A stretch of 64,000 nucleotides of DNA from Bacilliculturomica massiliensis. GTDB taxonomy: Bacteria; Bacillota; Clostridia; Peptostreptococcales; Anaerovoracaceae. Both the position numbers and the translations under genes were made by a program. Positions 1 to 7,433 of this stretch are shown in pieces. Location of the stretch: assembly GCF_900605495.1 (NCBI RefSeq), contig NZ_LR027603.1, positions 310,001 to 374,000 of the forward strand, read 5' to 3'. Positions within the stretch are counted from its first letter, which is position 1. Every line of letters begins with the position of its first letter. Under the pieces are notes generated by a model. That model made no database searches, was not told the DNA's origin, and saw nothing but the letters and a program-made list of their open reading frames with translations.

Positions 1-258
1 GCCCTCGATGTGAAGGGAAAGGCACTTTCCTCGGAGGGACTGGCGGAGAAGCTGGATTCCCTGGGGATAGAGGGAAAAAGCGATGTGACGTTTATCATCG
101 GGGGATCTCTGGGACTTTCGCCGGAGGTGCTTGCCCGGGCGGATCTCAGGCTGTCCTTCTCTTCCATGACGTTTCCGCACCAGATGATGCGTGTCATTCT
201 CCTCGAACAGATCTACCGCGCCTTCAAGATCAATAAGAATGAGACGTACCACAAATAA
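1..258 (+). CDS. rlmH: 23S rRNA (pseudouridine1915-N3)-methyltransferase RlmH, C-terminal part
   Basis: The reading frame is open from base 1, so the gene starts upstream of the window and about half of the usual ~160 residues are present. RlmH is a SPOUT-class enzyme that methylates pseudouridine 1915 in helix 69 of 23S rRNA on assembled ribosomes, using S-adenosylmethionine. The visible part carries the knot signatures: the [10 protein letters not shown] loop that binds SAM, then [14 protein letters not shown] and [11 protein letters not shown], ending in the family's NETYHK tail. The gene is complete at its 3' end. Identification is by family motifs and is firm. Confidence 0.95.
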   Translation, partial: ALDVKGKALSSEGLAEKLDSLGIEGKSDVTFIIGGSLGLSPEVLARADLRLSFSSMTFPHQMMRVILLEQIYRAFKINKNETYHK

Positions 259-333
259 ATTTCGCGCTGCATGAGAGGCGTATGACCAGCCGTACGCCGC
301 GCCGCCGCAACCCACGCGTACCATCTGTAAAGG

Positions 334-363
334 ATCAGCACGCCGGATTGGCGGCCTGCTGAT
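334..363. terminator. hairpin between convergent rlmH and kinase genes
   Basis: ATCAGCA (334-340) pairs perfectly with TGCTGAT (357-363), and CGCC/GGCG pair inside with a three-base bulge. It lies between two convergent genes, which suits a terminator, but there is no T-run on either strand, so the role is only inferred. Nothing else is evident between 259 and 407. Confidence 0.35.
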
Positions 364-407
364 ATGCAGTGACATAACAGCCGCACACTGCCGGAATGGC
401 GATGGGG

Positions 408-2549
408 TCATCCTTGCAGCGGCAGAAGGATCCGGGCTTCAAAAAGCTTTAGATCCCCGTTGTAACGGACGCTGAACAGACCTTCATACTTGTCTGTGAT
501 CTTCCGGATCAGGGGTATGCCGAATCCGTGGGCGCATCTGTCTTTTTTCGTGGTGGGCAGATCCTCGCCGACGGAAGGAGCGCTGTTGACACAATGAACA
601 GAAAGATAGGAATCATCGATCCTCATCGAAAAAGTCAGATGGGGATCTTTCTTTTCCGCTGCGGCCGCTCCTGCGCTCACTGCCCCTTCAATGGCGTTAT
701 CCAGAAGATTGACCAGCAGGGTGCAGAGATCTCCCTCGTCAAATGGAAGAGAAGGAGGTAGTGAGGAAACGTCGAAGTCGACGGCGACGCCCCAGTCATT
801 TGCCCGGAAGAGCTGAGCGGAGAGGATCGAGTTGACCAGCTCGTTTGCACAGAAGAAACGACCTTCCGGTATGGAGTCCAACTCTTTGTCGATGGCTGTC
901 ATGAGCTTTTCGTTCTGTCCGGTCCGGCACAGGTGGCGAAAGCGCAGCAGGCCGCTTCTTGTCTCGTGTTTGATCCGGCGCAGATCTCTGCTGTAATTAG
1001 TCAGCTCTTCGCAGCGTTCTGTTCTGACGCGGGCCAGATACAGGGCGATCTGCTCCCGTTCCATGGCCTGTACGCTGTTATGATACACTTCCACGGTGTC
1101 TGAGATGAGAACCGCGAAGCAGAGGAAGGTCTGTATGTATATGGCTGTCTCTGCGGGCCAGGTAAGTATAATGGGTTCGTACATAGTGAATGAACGATCG
1201 ATCAGCAGAGCCATGCAAAAAACCAGTGAACCGCTCATCAGGATCGTTATTTTCCAGGGGTTTAAACGATCGGAGGAATCGGGAGAGAAATATGATCCCT
1301 CCACTGGTAATCTTCTGCGCTTCGGCCAGAGCAGATCAGGAGACCCGGGGGGCTGAGATGTTTGGGGAGGCGAAAAAGGGAATAGGGTCTTAAGCGCCCT
1401 GCAGGGTCTGAGCACCCAGAGGGGCCCGAGAAAAAGAGCGGCGCAGACAGCCCATTTGTACAGAGTAAACGTGCGGCTGAACAGGATCATGGAGGAAAGG
1501 TCGTCACCCATGAAAAAGCGCGGGAACAGGAAGCTCCACAGACACATGGAGACGCCCACGGAGAGGGTCAGCCTGCAGATGACGGAAGGCAGGCCGCATA
1601 GTCTCTGCTGGAGGATCAGAATCAGCGAGAGAGCGCCATAAAGGCCGATCCGCTCGATCTCCTGGGTCTCAAGAGCATGGCCAAGAAGGAGTGAAACAGG
1701 CAGGGAGGCCCGGGTCAGAATACAGCACAGGCAAAGCATCCCGTAAAGGCAGGCAGACTTTCCCAGTCCGACCCGCAGTCCCACAGTCAGGTAGAGAAGA
1801 GATGTGAGCAATGCACCGGCACAGAGAAAAGCCGCGATGAAGAGCCGCAGCTTCTGCAGTCCTATAACCGCTTGCGGAGCGCCCAGGGCCGGAGGGTATG
1901 TGAAACCACTGTAAAAATGCGTGTCGTCCCTGGCGGCGACAACGATCTCGATCATATCGGCGGCCTGAAATACCACAATAGAGCCGCGCTTCGCATCAAT
2001 GAACGGCCGGACCAGATCGGCGCCGCCGTGGGAAGACGCCGGAAGATCCCGGGGATCTCGAAGATCCCCGGGATCTGGGGAGAAAGCCTTACCGGCGGAT
2101 CTGACCATCAGTTTTCCGTTGATCCAGAGACAAAAATCCGAAGGGATCTCTGTCATGTCCAGAGCATAAAGCTTCGGAGACTCAGCCGTCCCATCGATCC
2201 GGATCCGCTTACGCCACGTACCGCATCCGTGGGGAGAAGAACCGGCTCCTTCAAGCTCAAAACCGCCGTACTGACCGATAAAAACCGTGGCGTCCGGCTG
2301 AATACCGCCTTCGTCCAGTTCCTGGGGAGAAAGAAATTTGTATTGATAATACTCCCAGCCGTCAATGAGAAAGTACAGGGGCTGCCGGTTCAAATCCGCG
2401 GCGGTTAGGGAGGGCTGACCGCTTCGGATGGGAAGGGAGGGAAGGGTATATTTATTATCGTATATTACCTTTAGACAAAGCAAAGCGCCGCAGACACAAA
2501 GGATTACTAAAAAAAGGAAGGCGCAGGCAATTCGCTTATGATTGTTCAA
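408..2549 (-). CDS. 7TM sensor histidine kinase, GHKL (HATPase_5) type
   Basis: This 713-residue membrane kinase probably senses an extracellular signal and phosphorylates a LytTR response regulator. The chosen start is TTG at 2549, seven bases after a perfect AAGGAGG. Residues about 7-28 form a membrane anchor and about 30-225 an extracytoplasmic domain with a jelly-roll feel (7TMR-DISM-like). Seven hydrophobic helices follow between about 235 and 490. The cytoplasmic part has a dimerisation segment with the likely phospho-acceptor in RRIKHETRSGL near residue 527. The ATPase N-box is LVNLLDNAIEGA near 615 and the G-box is GFGIPLIRK. It lies 114 bp downstream of the anchored protein on the same strand, and the LytTR regulator at 4649 is its likely partner. 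The signal is unknown. Confidence 0.85.
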   Translation of the reverse strand: MNNHKRIACAFLFLVILCVCGALLCLKVIYDNKYTLPSLPIRSGQPSLTAADLNRQPLYFLIDGWEYYQYKFLSPQELDEGGIQPDATVFIGQYGGFELEGAGSSPHGCGTWRKRIRIDGTAESPKLYALDMTEIPSDFCLWINGKLMVRSAGKAFSPDPGDLRDPRDLPASSHGGADLVRPFIDAKRGSIVVFQAADMIEIVVAARDDTHFYSGFTYPPALGAPQAVIGLQKLRLFIAAFLCAGALLTSLLYLTVGLRVGLGKSACLYGMLCLCCILTRASLPVSLLLGHALETQEIERIGLYGALSLILILQQRLCGLPSVICRLTLSVGVSMCLWSFLFPRFFMGDDLSSMILFSRTFTLYKWAVCAALFLGPLWVLRPCRALKTLFPFSPPQTSQPPGSPDLLWPKRRRLPVEGSYFSPDSSDRLNPWKITILMSGSLVFCMALLIDRSFTMYEPIILTWPAETAIYIQTFLCFAVLISDTVEVYHNSVQAMEREQIALYLARVRTERCEELTNYSRDLRRIKHETRSGLLRFRHLCRTGQNEKLMTAIDKELDSIPEGRFFCANELVNSILSAQLFRANDWGVAVDFDVSSLPPSLPFDEGDLCTLLVNLLDNAIEGAVSAGAAAAEKKDPHLTFSMRIDDSYLSVHCVNSAPSVGEDLPTTKKDRCAHGFGIPLIRKITDKYEGLFSVRYNGDLKLFEARILLPLQG

Positions 2550-2608
2550 GTAGTAGCCTCCTTGTATAATGAGAAATACAGATAAATGAGGACGTTGGGG
2601 AAGAAGCA

Positions 2609-2626
2609 GCCAGGACAGCTCCTGGC
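2609..2626 (-). terminator. hairpin between anchored protein and kinase genes
   Basis: GCCAGGA (2609-2615) and TCCTGGC (2620-2626) form a perfect 7-bp stem. On the minus strand it is followed by a pyrimidine-rich stretch rather than a clean T-run, so it may be a weak or partial terminator that lowers kinase expression relative to the upstream gene. Confidence 0.35.
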
Positions 2627-2663
2627 CCCCCTATCCCGGCAGAGCGTGCAGTTTTAACACATC

Positions 2664-4547
2664 TTACTTCTTTCCATGAAGGCGGCTTAAAAGGGTAAGA
2701 AGGAGAAAAACCGCCGCGGCCATGGCTGCGGGTATGAATACAAGTTTCCCGAGAGGGGCGTTGGACTCCCCTGCGGACGATCCGGTTCCAGAATCAGGAG
2801 AAGGGCTTTGGGATCCGGTATTTTCGCCGGACGGCGAGGAAGCCATAGGGCCGGACGGCAGGGTCTGCTCAGGGATACGCGGGGCATGGTGCGCAGGTCC
2901 GGAAGCGTCGGAAGGCGAAATCAAGGGCGGAAGGGTGCCGGGATCCCGTATCGCCGGGACTGGTTTCCCTTCAAAGCCCGGAGCGCCGGAGTCGCCGAAT
3001 GGGGGCCCGCTGAGACTGTCAGGATCGCTGAAGCCGGGAGCGTCAGGACTGGGTTCCAGTTCAGTTTCAGATCCGGAACCGCTGTCGGGGAGCGGGACTG
3101 GGGCAGGTTCGGAGGCAGAGCTTCCGCCGCCGTCCCCTTTTCCATGATCAGGACGGGAAGAGACCGGCGGCTGAGGATCTCTGTCGCTGAGATCCCGGTC
3201 GCCCTCTATGGGCTTTGATTCCGCCCTGCCATTTGAAAAAGAGATCTCCAGAATATTGGAGTTGACGCCGTCCTCCCTTTCCAGCTGAAAGCGTATCTTT
3301 TCAGACAGGATGAATTTTTTCTCCACAGCCAGCTGATTTCCAGCATAATCCACCGGTTCGGTCCACTCCTTCCATTCTTGCCAGGTATCGCCCTCTCCGG
3401 CGCTGCACCAGAGCCGGTACTTCTCCTTCGGTGAGATATTCCTGCCTTTCAGCGTGATCCTGGCCTGAGTGGGAAGCGGGTTGGCATGGGTGAGAACAGG
3501 CGAATCCCTGGGATATAACCATGCGGGCGCCTCCAGAGGCCGTCCCCCCGTCAGGGGCACCTGCGGCAGCCAGTGCGTATAAGGGATGGTAAGGGTGTGG
3601 AAGCCCGGGCGATCCGGTATAGATACGGAATTCCAGATCGGTTCCACTTCGATCATATCCGATCCGTATTTCAGTTCATGATTCAGAACGATCCGGCAGA
3701 GGTCCCCGTCGATATCCGGATCAAAGGGGATCGGCACAAACATGGTGGAGATATGAGGATAGGTCACGGTAAACGCAGTGGTCGTAACGGCAGCCTGATC
3801 CACTGCGGGGGATACGCGGCAGGTATCGAGAAAGACAGGAACAGCGTCGTCTGCAGTCCAGATAGCAGAACCGTCGGCTGACAGGTCGCTGTAAAACAGG
3901 GAAACAGGACCGCAGGTGCGAAGGGCCGCGCTGCCCGGTCCGGAGGCGCTGAGCCAGAGAATGGATGTGGAGATCCCGTCCGGAGCCTCCAGAGCCACGG
4001 AGTCCGCACCGATGGCGGATATTGAGGAGTTGCCGGTTCTTAAACCGTCCGGGTTTCGCAGAAGCACCGCTCTCGCGCCCGGGCCCCGAGCGATAACAGA
4101 CGTATAATTGAGTCCGAGAACTCCATTCATTCCCACGTCAAAGATCGGCTGAGAGCTGCCTTCTGTAAAAAAAGTAAAGTCTCCGGTGAAGATCAGAACA
4201 AGGTCGTCAGGGATCCACAAAGTAAATCCATTCATGTCGATGGAAACAGGATTTCTGATCGTTATGAGCTGACTCTTATCGCAGACAAGGTCGGAGGCCG
4301 CCTGAACAGAACCGCCTTCTGGATGAGAGGACAGCCAAGCGGTCAGTTCCGAAAAACTATAGACCAGATCTGTCTGCTCCGATTCCGCATCGTCATCCAG
4401 CATACCGCTGTCTTCGCCGGTTTCACCGGTCATGGCAGGATATTGAGCAGCAATGGACAAGGTGGGAGTGAGACACAAAATCAGAGAAAGAAGGAAAGAA
4501 AAATACGGTACAGCCATGGAATTTTTTGCAAAAAAAATGAAACGCAT
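2664..4547 (-). CDS. secreted membrane-anchored protein with Pro/Ser-rich stalk
   Basis: No named family is recognised in this 627-residue protein. The ATG at 4547 has an AGGAG ten bases upstream. Residues about 1-34 are an export signal. Residues about 55-330 are a beta-rich region with many short hydrophobic strands and repeated S/A/G turns, possibly a solenoid. Two Trp/charge-rich segments lie near 370-430. Residues about 440-595 are a Pro/Ser/Gly/Asp-rich low-complexity stalk, and a hydrophobic helix near 598-620 ends in RLHGKK, a membrane stop rather than a sortase LPXTG signal. The gene is upstream of and co-directional with the 7TM kinase and divergent from the LytTR regulator, so it may be the sensed or controlled surface protein. 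Confidence 0.7.
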   Translation of the reverse strand: MRFIFFAKNSMAVPYFSFLLSLILCLTPTLSIAAQYPAMTGETGEDSGMLDDDAESEQTDLVYSFSELTAWLSSHPEGGSVQAASDLVCDKSQLITIRNPVSIDMNGFTLWIPDDLVLIFTGDFTFFTEGSSQPIFDVGMNGVLGLNYTSVIARGPGARAVLLRNPDGLRTGNSSISAIGADSVALEAPDGISTSILWLSASGPGSAALRTCGPVSLFYSDLSADGSAIWTADDAVPVFLDTCRVSPAVDQAAVTTTAFTVTYPHISTMFVPIPFDPDIDGDLCRIVLNHELKYGSDMIEVEPIWNSVSIPDRPGFHTLTIPYTHWLPQVPLTGGRPLEAPAWLYPRDSPVLTHANPLPTQARITLKGRNISPKEKYRLWCSAGEGDTWQEWKEWTEPVDYAGNQLAVEKKFILSEKIRFQLEREDGVNSNILEISFSNGRAESKPIEGDRDLSDRDPQPPVSSRPDHGKGDGGGSSASEPAPVPLPDSGSGSETELEPSPDAPGFSDPDSLSGPPFGDSGAPGFEGKPVPAIRDPGTLPPLISPSDASGPAHHAPRIPEQTLPSGPMASSPSGENTGSQSPSPDSGTGSSAGESNAPLGKLVFIPAAMAAAVFLLLTLLSRLHGKK

Positions 4548-4648
4548 CGTTTATGTACTCCTTTCGATAAAAGGGTATCATAGGAAGGCAAAGGGAACAA
4601 CGCGGAAATGTTTGGTAATTCTAGAGCGACGAAGGGGGTGAGCGAGCC

Positions 4649-5386
4649 ATGTATCAGATCGCGGTGTGCGACGACGAAGAACATTGGGGCGGGGAAATAA
4701 GCGAAATGGTCGCAGGGATTTTAAATGATCTGCATATAGAAGAAGGAAACGTGGACGTTTTTCTGACGGGTGACGCGCTGCTGAGCTCCCTGAGAAAGGA
4801 TCCGCAACAGTATTCGCTGCTGATCCTCGATATTATTCTGGAGCAGGAAAGAAACGGTCAGGGAGCCAGTGTGGAGAATAATGGAGTCGCGCTGGCAAAG
4901 AAGATGCGCGCGGAAGGAATCGGCACAGATATCATCTTTCTGACCTCCTGCGGGGATTACGCGCTGGAGGGTTACGAGGTACAGGCTCTGCGCTATGTAA
5001 TGAAGCCGCCGCGCAGAGAAAAGCTGGCGGAGGCGATACGGTACCATTATGAGAAGCATTTTGAGAACCAATTCATTAAACTGCGCTTTAACTCGGAAAC
5101 AAGACAGATACGATGGATGGATATCGTTTATCTGGAAGTCTTGCATAACAGGGTCACCGTGCATACGGCGGAAGACAGTATTTCTGTTTCAGGCGGACTC
5201 ACGGAGTGGAGCCGGCTTCTGCCCGATACCCGCTTCCTGCGATGCCACAAGAGTTTCTGCGTCAATACTGCACATATCAAGAGATTCAAGCGCTATGAAA
5301 TACTGCTGAAAGACGGCAGGATCATTCCCATTGGCAAGACTATGTATAATCAGTTTAAGGAAGCGTATCTGTGGAGCAGAATATGA
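4649..5386 (+). CDS. LytTR-family response regulator
   Basis: This 245-residue transcription factor belongs to the AgrA/LytR class. The N-terminal receiver domain (about 1-125) has the acidic pocket at D8-D9, the phospho-accepting Asp61 in LLILDII, the FLTSC switch Thr and a lysine in YVMKPP. Residues about 140-245 are a LytTR DNA-binding domain (IVYLEVLHNRVTVHT, FLRCHKSFCVN, IPIGKTM). A GAAGGGGGTG ribosome site precedes the ATG. The gene is divergent from the anchored-protein/kinase pair, with about 100 bp between them, so it probably receives phosphate from that kinase and acts on the shared promoter region. A strong terminator follows at 5503. Confidence 0.9.
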   Translation: MYQIAVCDDEEHWGGEISEMVAGILNDLHIEEGNVDVFLTGDALLSSLRKDPQQYSLLILDIILEQERNGQGASVENNGVALAKKMRAEGIGTDIIFLTSCGDYALEGYEVQALRYVMKPPRREKLAEAIRYHYEKHFENQFIKLRFNSETRQIRWMDIVYLEVLHNRVTVHTAEDSISVSGGLTEWSRLLPDTRFLRCHKSFCVNTAHIKRFKRYEILLKDGRIIPIGKTMYNQFKEAYLWSRI

Positions 5387-5502
5387 TGTTTATTTGGAAG
5401 AAGAACCTGATATAAGGCAGATCGTAGAGAGTTGATCGTAATATATAATATGAATTGGCGGCCTGCAGACTATCCTGTTCAGGCCAATATCTTCCCGTTC
5501 AG

Positions 5503-5537
5503 CCCGCCCCCCTTCCCAGGAAAGGGGGGCGGGTTTT
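5503..5537 (+). terminator. intrinsic terminator of the LytTR gene
   Basis: A 12-bp perfect stem (CCCGCCCCCCTT at 5503-5514 with AAGGGGGGCGGG at 5522-5533) is followed by TTTT. It isolates the LytTR gene from the recombination region. Confidence 0.9.
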
Positions 5538-5590
5538 ATAATTGTCTAAAACGAATTAATTTCTAAAAAAACTCTAAAACAGATAAAAAA

Positions 5591-5617
5591 TCTCGTTAAA
5601 TATAGGATTTAACGAGA
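5591..5617. repeat. left inverted recombination site (IRL)
   Basis: The 27-bp site consists of arm TCTCGTTAAAT, spacer ATAGG, then the exact reverse complement of the arm. A second copy at 7143-7169 is in opposite orientation: its spacer reads CCTAT and only one outer base differs (26 of 27 match after inversion). Paired 11-bp arms around a short asymmetric spacer are the layout of a tyrosine-recombinase crossover site, and the enclosed gene is such a recombinase. Confidence 0.85.
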
Positions 5618-5889
5618 ATAATTTTTGTGTTTTTTCTGTGATCCTAGTCACATTATAGTCACAAAAACCACTTTTGTAAATAGAAACCGGTCGAATTTTG
5701 TAGACTGATATCAGAAAAAATCAGTTAAATTATTTAAATTTAATATTTATGGAAATATTGTACAGCCTATTTTTGCTTATTCGCCGTCAAAATTGCCGTC
5801 AGACGCCGGGCGCTTCTTTAGGAGTTCTCAGAGCGCCATGGTACACTGATTGCCATACCTTAAAGAGGAAATAAAAGGAGGTCAAAAAT

Positions 5890-7164
5890 ATGTCAAGAAA
5901 AGGTGAAAACATCTATCATCGGAGCGACGGGCGCTGGGAGGCCCGCTATATCAGCGGATACGACGAGATCACAGGCAAGGCGCGGTATGCGTCCGTTTAC
6001 GCCGCCACCTACCGGGAAGCCAGGGAACGGCGGGCCGTGGCTGCAGTCCGCGGAAGGAAGGCAGAAGGGCGGCAAAGCACAATCACAGTGGAGGAATGCT
6101 TTGTCAGATGGCTGCGCTGGCGGGCTTCCGACCCGGATATGAGAGTTTCCACGCTGGAGCAGTATCGCAGACACATCGAAAAGCATATCGATCCCATTCT
6201 TGGCGGCGTGCCGCTGCGCCGGCTGACCATGGGCATGCTGGATGAATTTCGTGCGGAGAAACTGCGCAGCGGCAGGCTGGACGGCAGAGGCGGGCTGTCG
6301 GCGTCGGTAGTGGAGACGATCATGCTGATCTGCTTTCATATGCTTCGTTACGCTGCGGAAGAAGGCTACATCGCCGAGCCGCCCCGCCGCAGAACGGCCA
6401 AGTCCCACAGGGCGGGGAAACGGGAGGCCCGCGTACTGTCCGTGGACGAGCAGCGCAGTCTGGAGGAACAGCTGTGCGAAGGCTTTGAGACAGATCCATG
6501 CAGCGGGCTGTACATGGGAATTTTCTTTGCGCTGTACACAGGTCTTCGCGTGGGGGAGCTGTCCGGCCTGCAGTGGCGGGACGTGGACTTCCACACAGGG
6601 CGGATCAATGTAAGGAGGACAGTCCAGAGACTGAATCCCTGCGGGAGCGGGTCCGGTTCCCGGGGGCTACACGTGGGACCGCCGAAAAGCAAGAAATCCC
6701 AGCGTACAATTCCCATCAAGAGTGAATTGATGCTGATCCTGAAGCGATATTATGAGCAGCTGCCCCGATGCAGGAAAGGGGAAACAGAGCCTGTCTTTGT
6801 CCACAGGGGAAAACTGATCGAACCCCGCACCTATCAATACCACTTCAAAAAACTGTTGGAAAAGGCCAGGATCCAGGACGCCAATTTCCACTGCCTGCGG
6901 CACACTTTCGCCACCCGGTGCATCGAGAACAACATGGACGTGCAGAGTCTCAGCGAATATCTGGGCCACAGCAGCGGGAGCATCACCATGCAGATCTATG
7001 TACACTCTTTTGCAGAGCATAAAAAAGCCTGTGTCAACCGCCTGAACTTTCTCTGCGCAGCTCCGCAGATCTCTTCAATACGCCGTCAGATTTTCTGGTC
7101 AAAGGAGAAAGGAACGTTGGAAAACAAGGATTCCGAGGACGATCTCGTTAAATCCTATATTTAA
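5890..7164 (+). CDS. tyrosine recombinase (integrase family) inside inverted sites
   Basis: This 424-residue enzyme cuts and rejoins DNA through a phosphotyrosine. Residues about 1-60 are an AP2-like arm-binding domain (RKGENIYHRSDGRWEARY) and about 65-165 a SAM-like core-binding domain. About 180-380 is the catalytic domain with R220 (TGLRVGEL), H334 and R337 (HCLRHTF), H360 (LGH) and nucleophile Y370. All catalytic residues are present. AAAGGAGG precedes the ATG. The protein has an unusual tail of about 35 residues whose last codons and TAA stop lie within the right inverted site. Its position between oppositely oriented sites predicts inversion of its own gene rather than excision. An integrative-element integrase would instead be expected beside direct repeats. 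Confidence 0.93.
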   Translation: MSRKGENIYHRSDGRWEARYISGYDEITGKARYASVYAATYREARERRAVAAVRGRKAEGRQSTITVEECFVRWLRWRASDPDMRVSTLEQYRRHIEKHIDPILGGVPLRRLTMGMLDEFRAEKLRSGRLDGRGGLSASVVETIMLICFHMLRYAAEEGYIAEPPRRRTAKSHRAGKREARVLSVDEQRSLEEQLCEGFETDPCSGLYMGIFFALYTGLRVGELSGLQWRDVDFHTGRINVRRTVQRLNPCGSGSGSRGLHVGPPKSKKSQRTIPIKSELMLILKRYYEQLPRCRKGETEPVFVHRGKLIEPRTYQYHFKKLLEKARIQDANFHCLRHTFATRCIENNMDVQSLSEYLGHSSGSITMQIYVHSFAEHKKACVNRLNFLCAAPQISSIRRQIFWSKEKGTLENKDSEDDLVKSYI

Positions 7165-7169
7165 CGATA
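7143..7169. repeat. right inverted recombination site (IRR), overlapping the recombinase stop codon
   Basis: Arm TCTCGTTAAAT, spacer CCTAT, then ATTTAACGATA. This is the reverse complement of the left site with one mismatch in the outermost dinucleotide. The recombinase stop codon (7162-7164) lies inside it. In the flipped state the left outer arm would still supply an in-frame TAA, so the gene stays intact in either orientation. Confidence 0.85.
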
Positions 7170-7240
7170 AGAAAGGAAACGCATAGAATCAGTATGCCCC
7201 AAAAGCGGGCCGTCCATGCAAAGCAACGCGTTACCATCAG

Positions 7241-7316
7241 CGGAAAACCCACATTTTCCGCCGGATATCAAGATAGAAACCGCAGTATAAAAGAGAGATC
7301 GGCCGGAAGAAAGGCC
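7241..7316. other. leader hairpins upstream of the surface operon
   Basis: CGGAAAA (7241-7247) pairs with TTTTCCG (7254-7260), extended by one G:C, and TCGGCC pairs with GGCCGA about 40 bp further on. Neither has a T-run, so readthrough from the recombinase transcript into the surface operon looks possible. The rest of 7170-7433 shows no gene. Confidence 0.4.
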
Positions 7317-7433
7317 GACAGGTGTACCGGCGCGGTTCGTTCAACCTGACCGGAGCGACATGGTATCGCCCGGACAGGCAGAGACGGAACGGGAATACGG
7401 CGGGGCACAGGGTGAGTGAAAAGGAGTGAACAC

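Larger units (their letters stand above)
5387..5889. other. intergenic region carrying terminator, recombination site and nested dyads
   Basis: This 503-bp stretch has no gene. It holds the terminator of the LytTR gene (5503-5537), the left inverted site (5591-5617), a nested dyad at 5622-5667 (TTTTTGTG/CACAAAAA enclosing TGTGA/TCACA) and AT-rich DNA to about 5780. Two direct copies of GCCGTCA lie 12 bp apart at 5783 and 5795. The dyads and repeats are the sort of arm-type or accessory sites a tyrosine recombinase uses, but that role is inferred. No single convincing promoter could be picked in the AT-rich part. Confidence 0.6.

Noticed and set aside
5591-7169. Reading the two 27-bp sites as attL/attR of an integrated element
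   Set aside because: Integration leaves direct repeats; here the spacers are reverse complements (ATAGG and CCTAT), and only the recombinase lies between.
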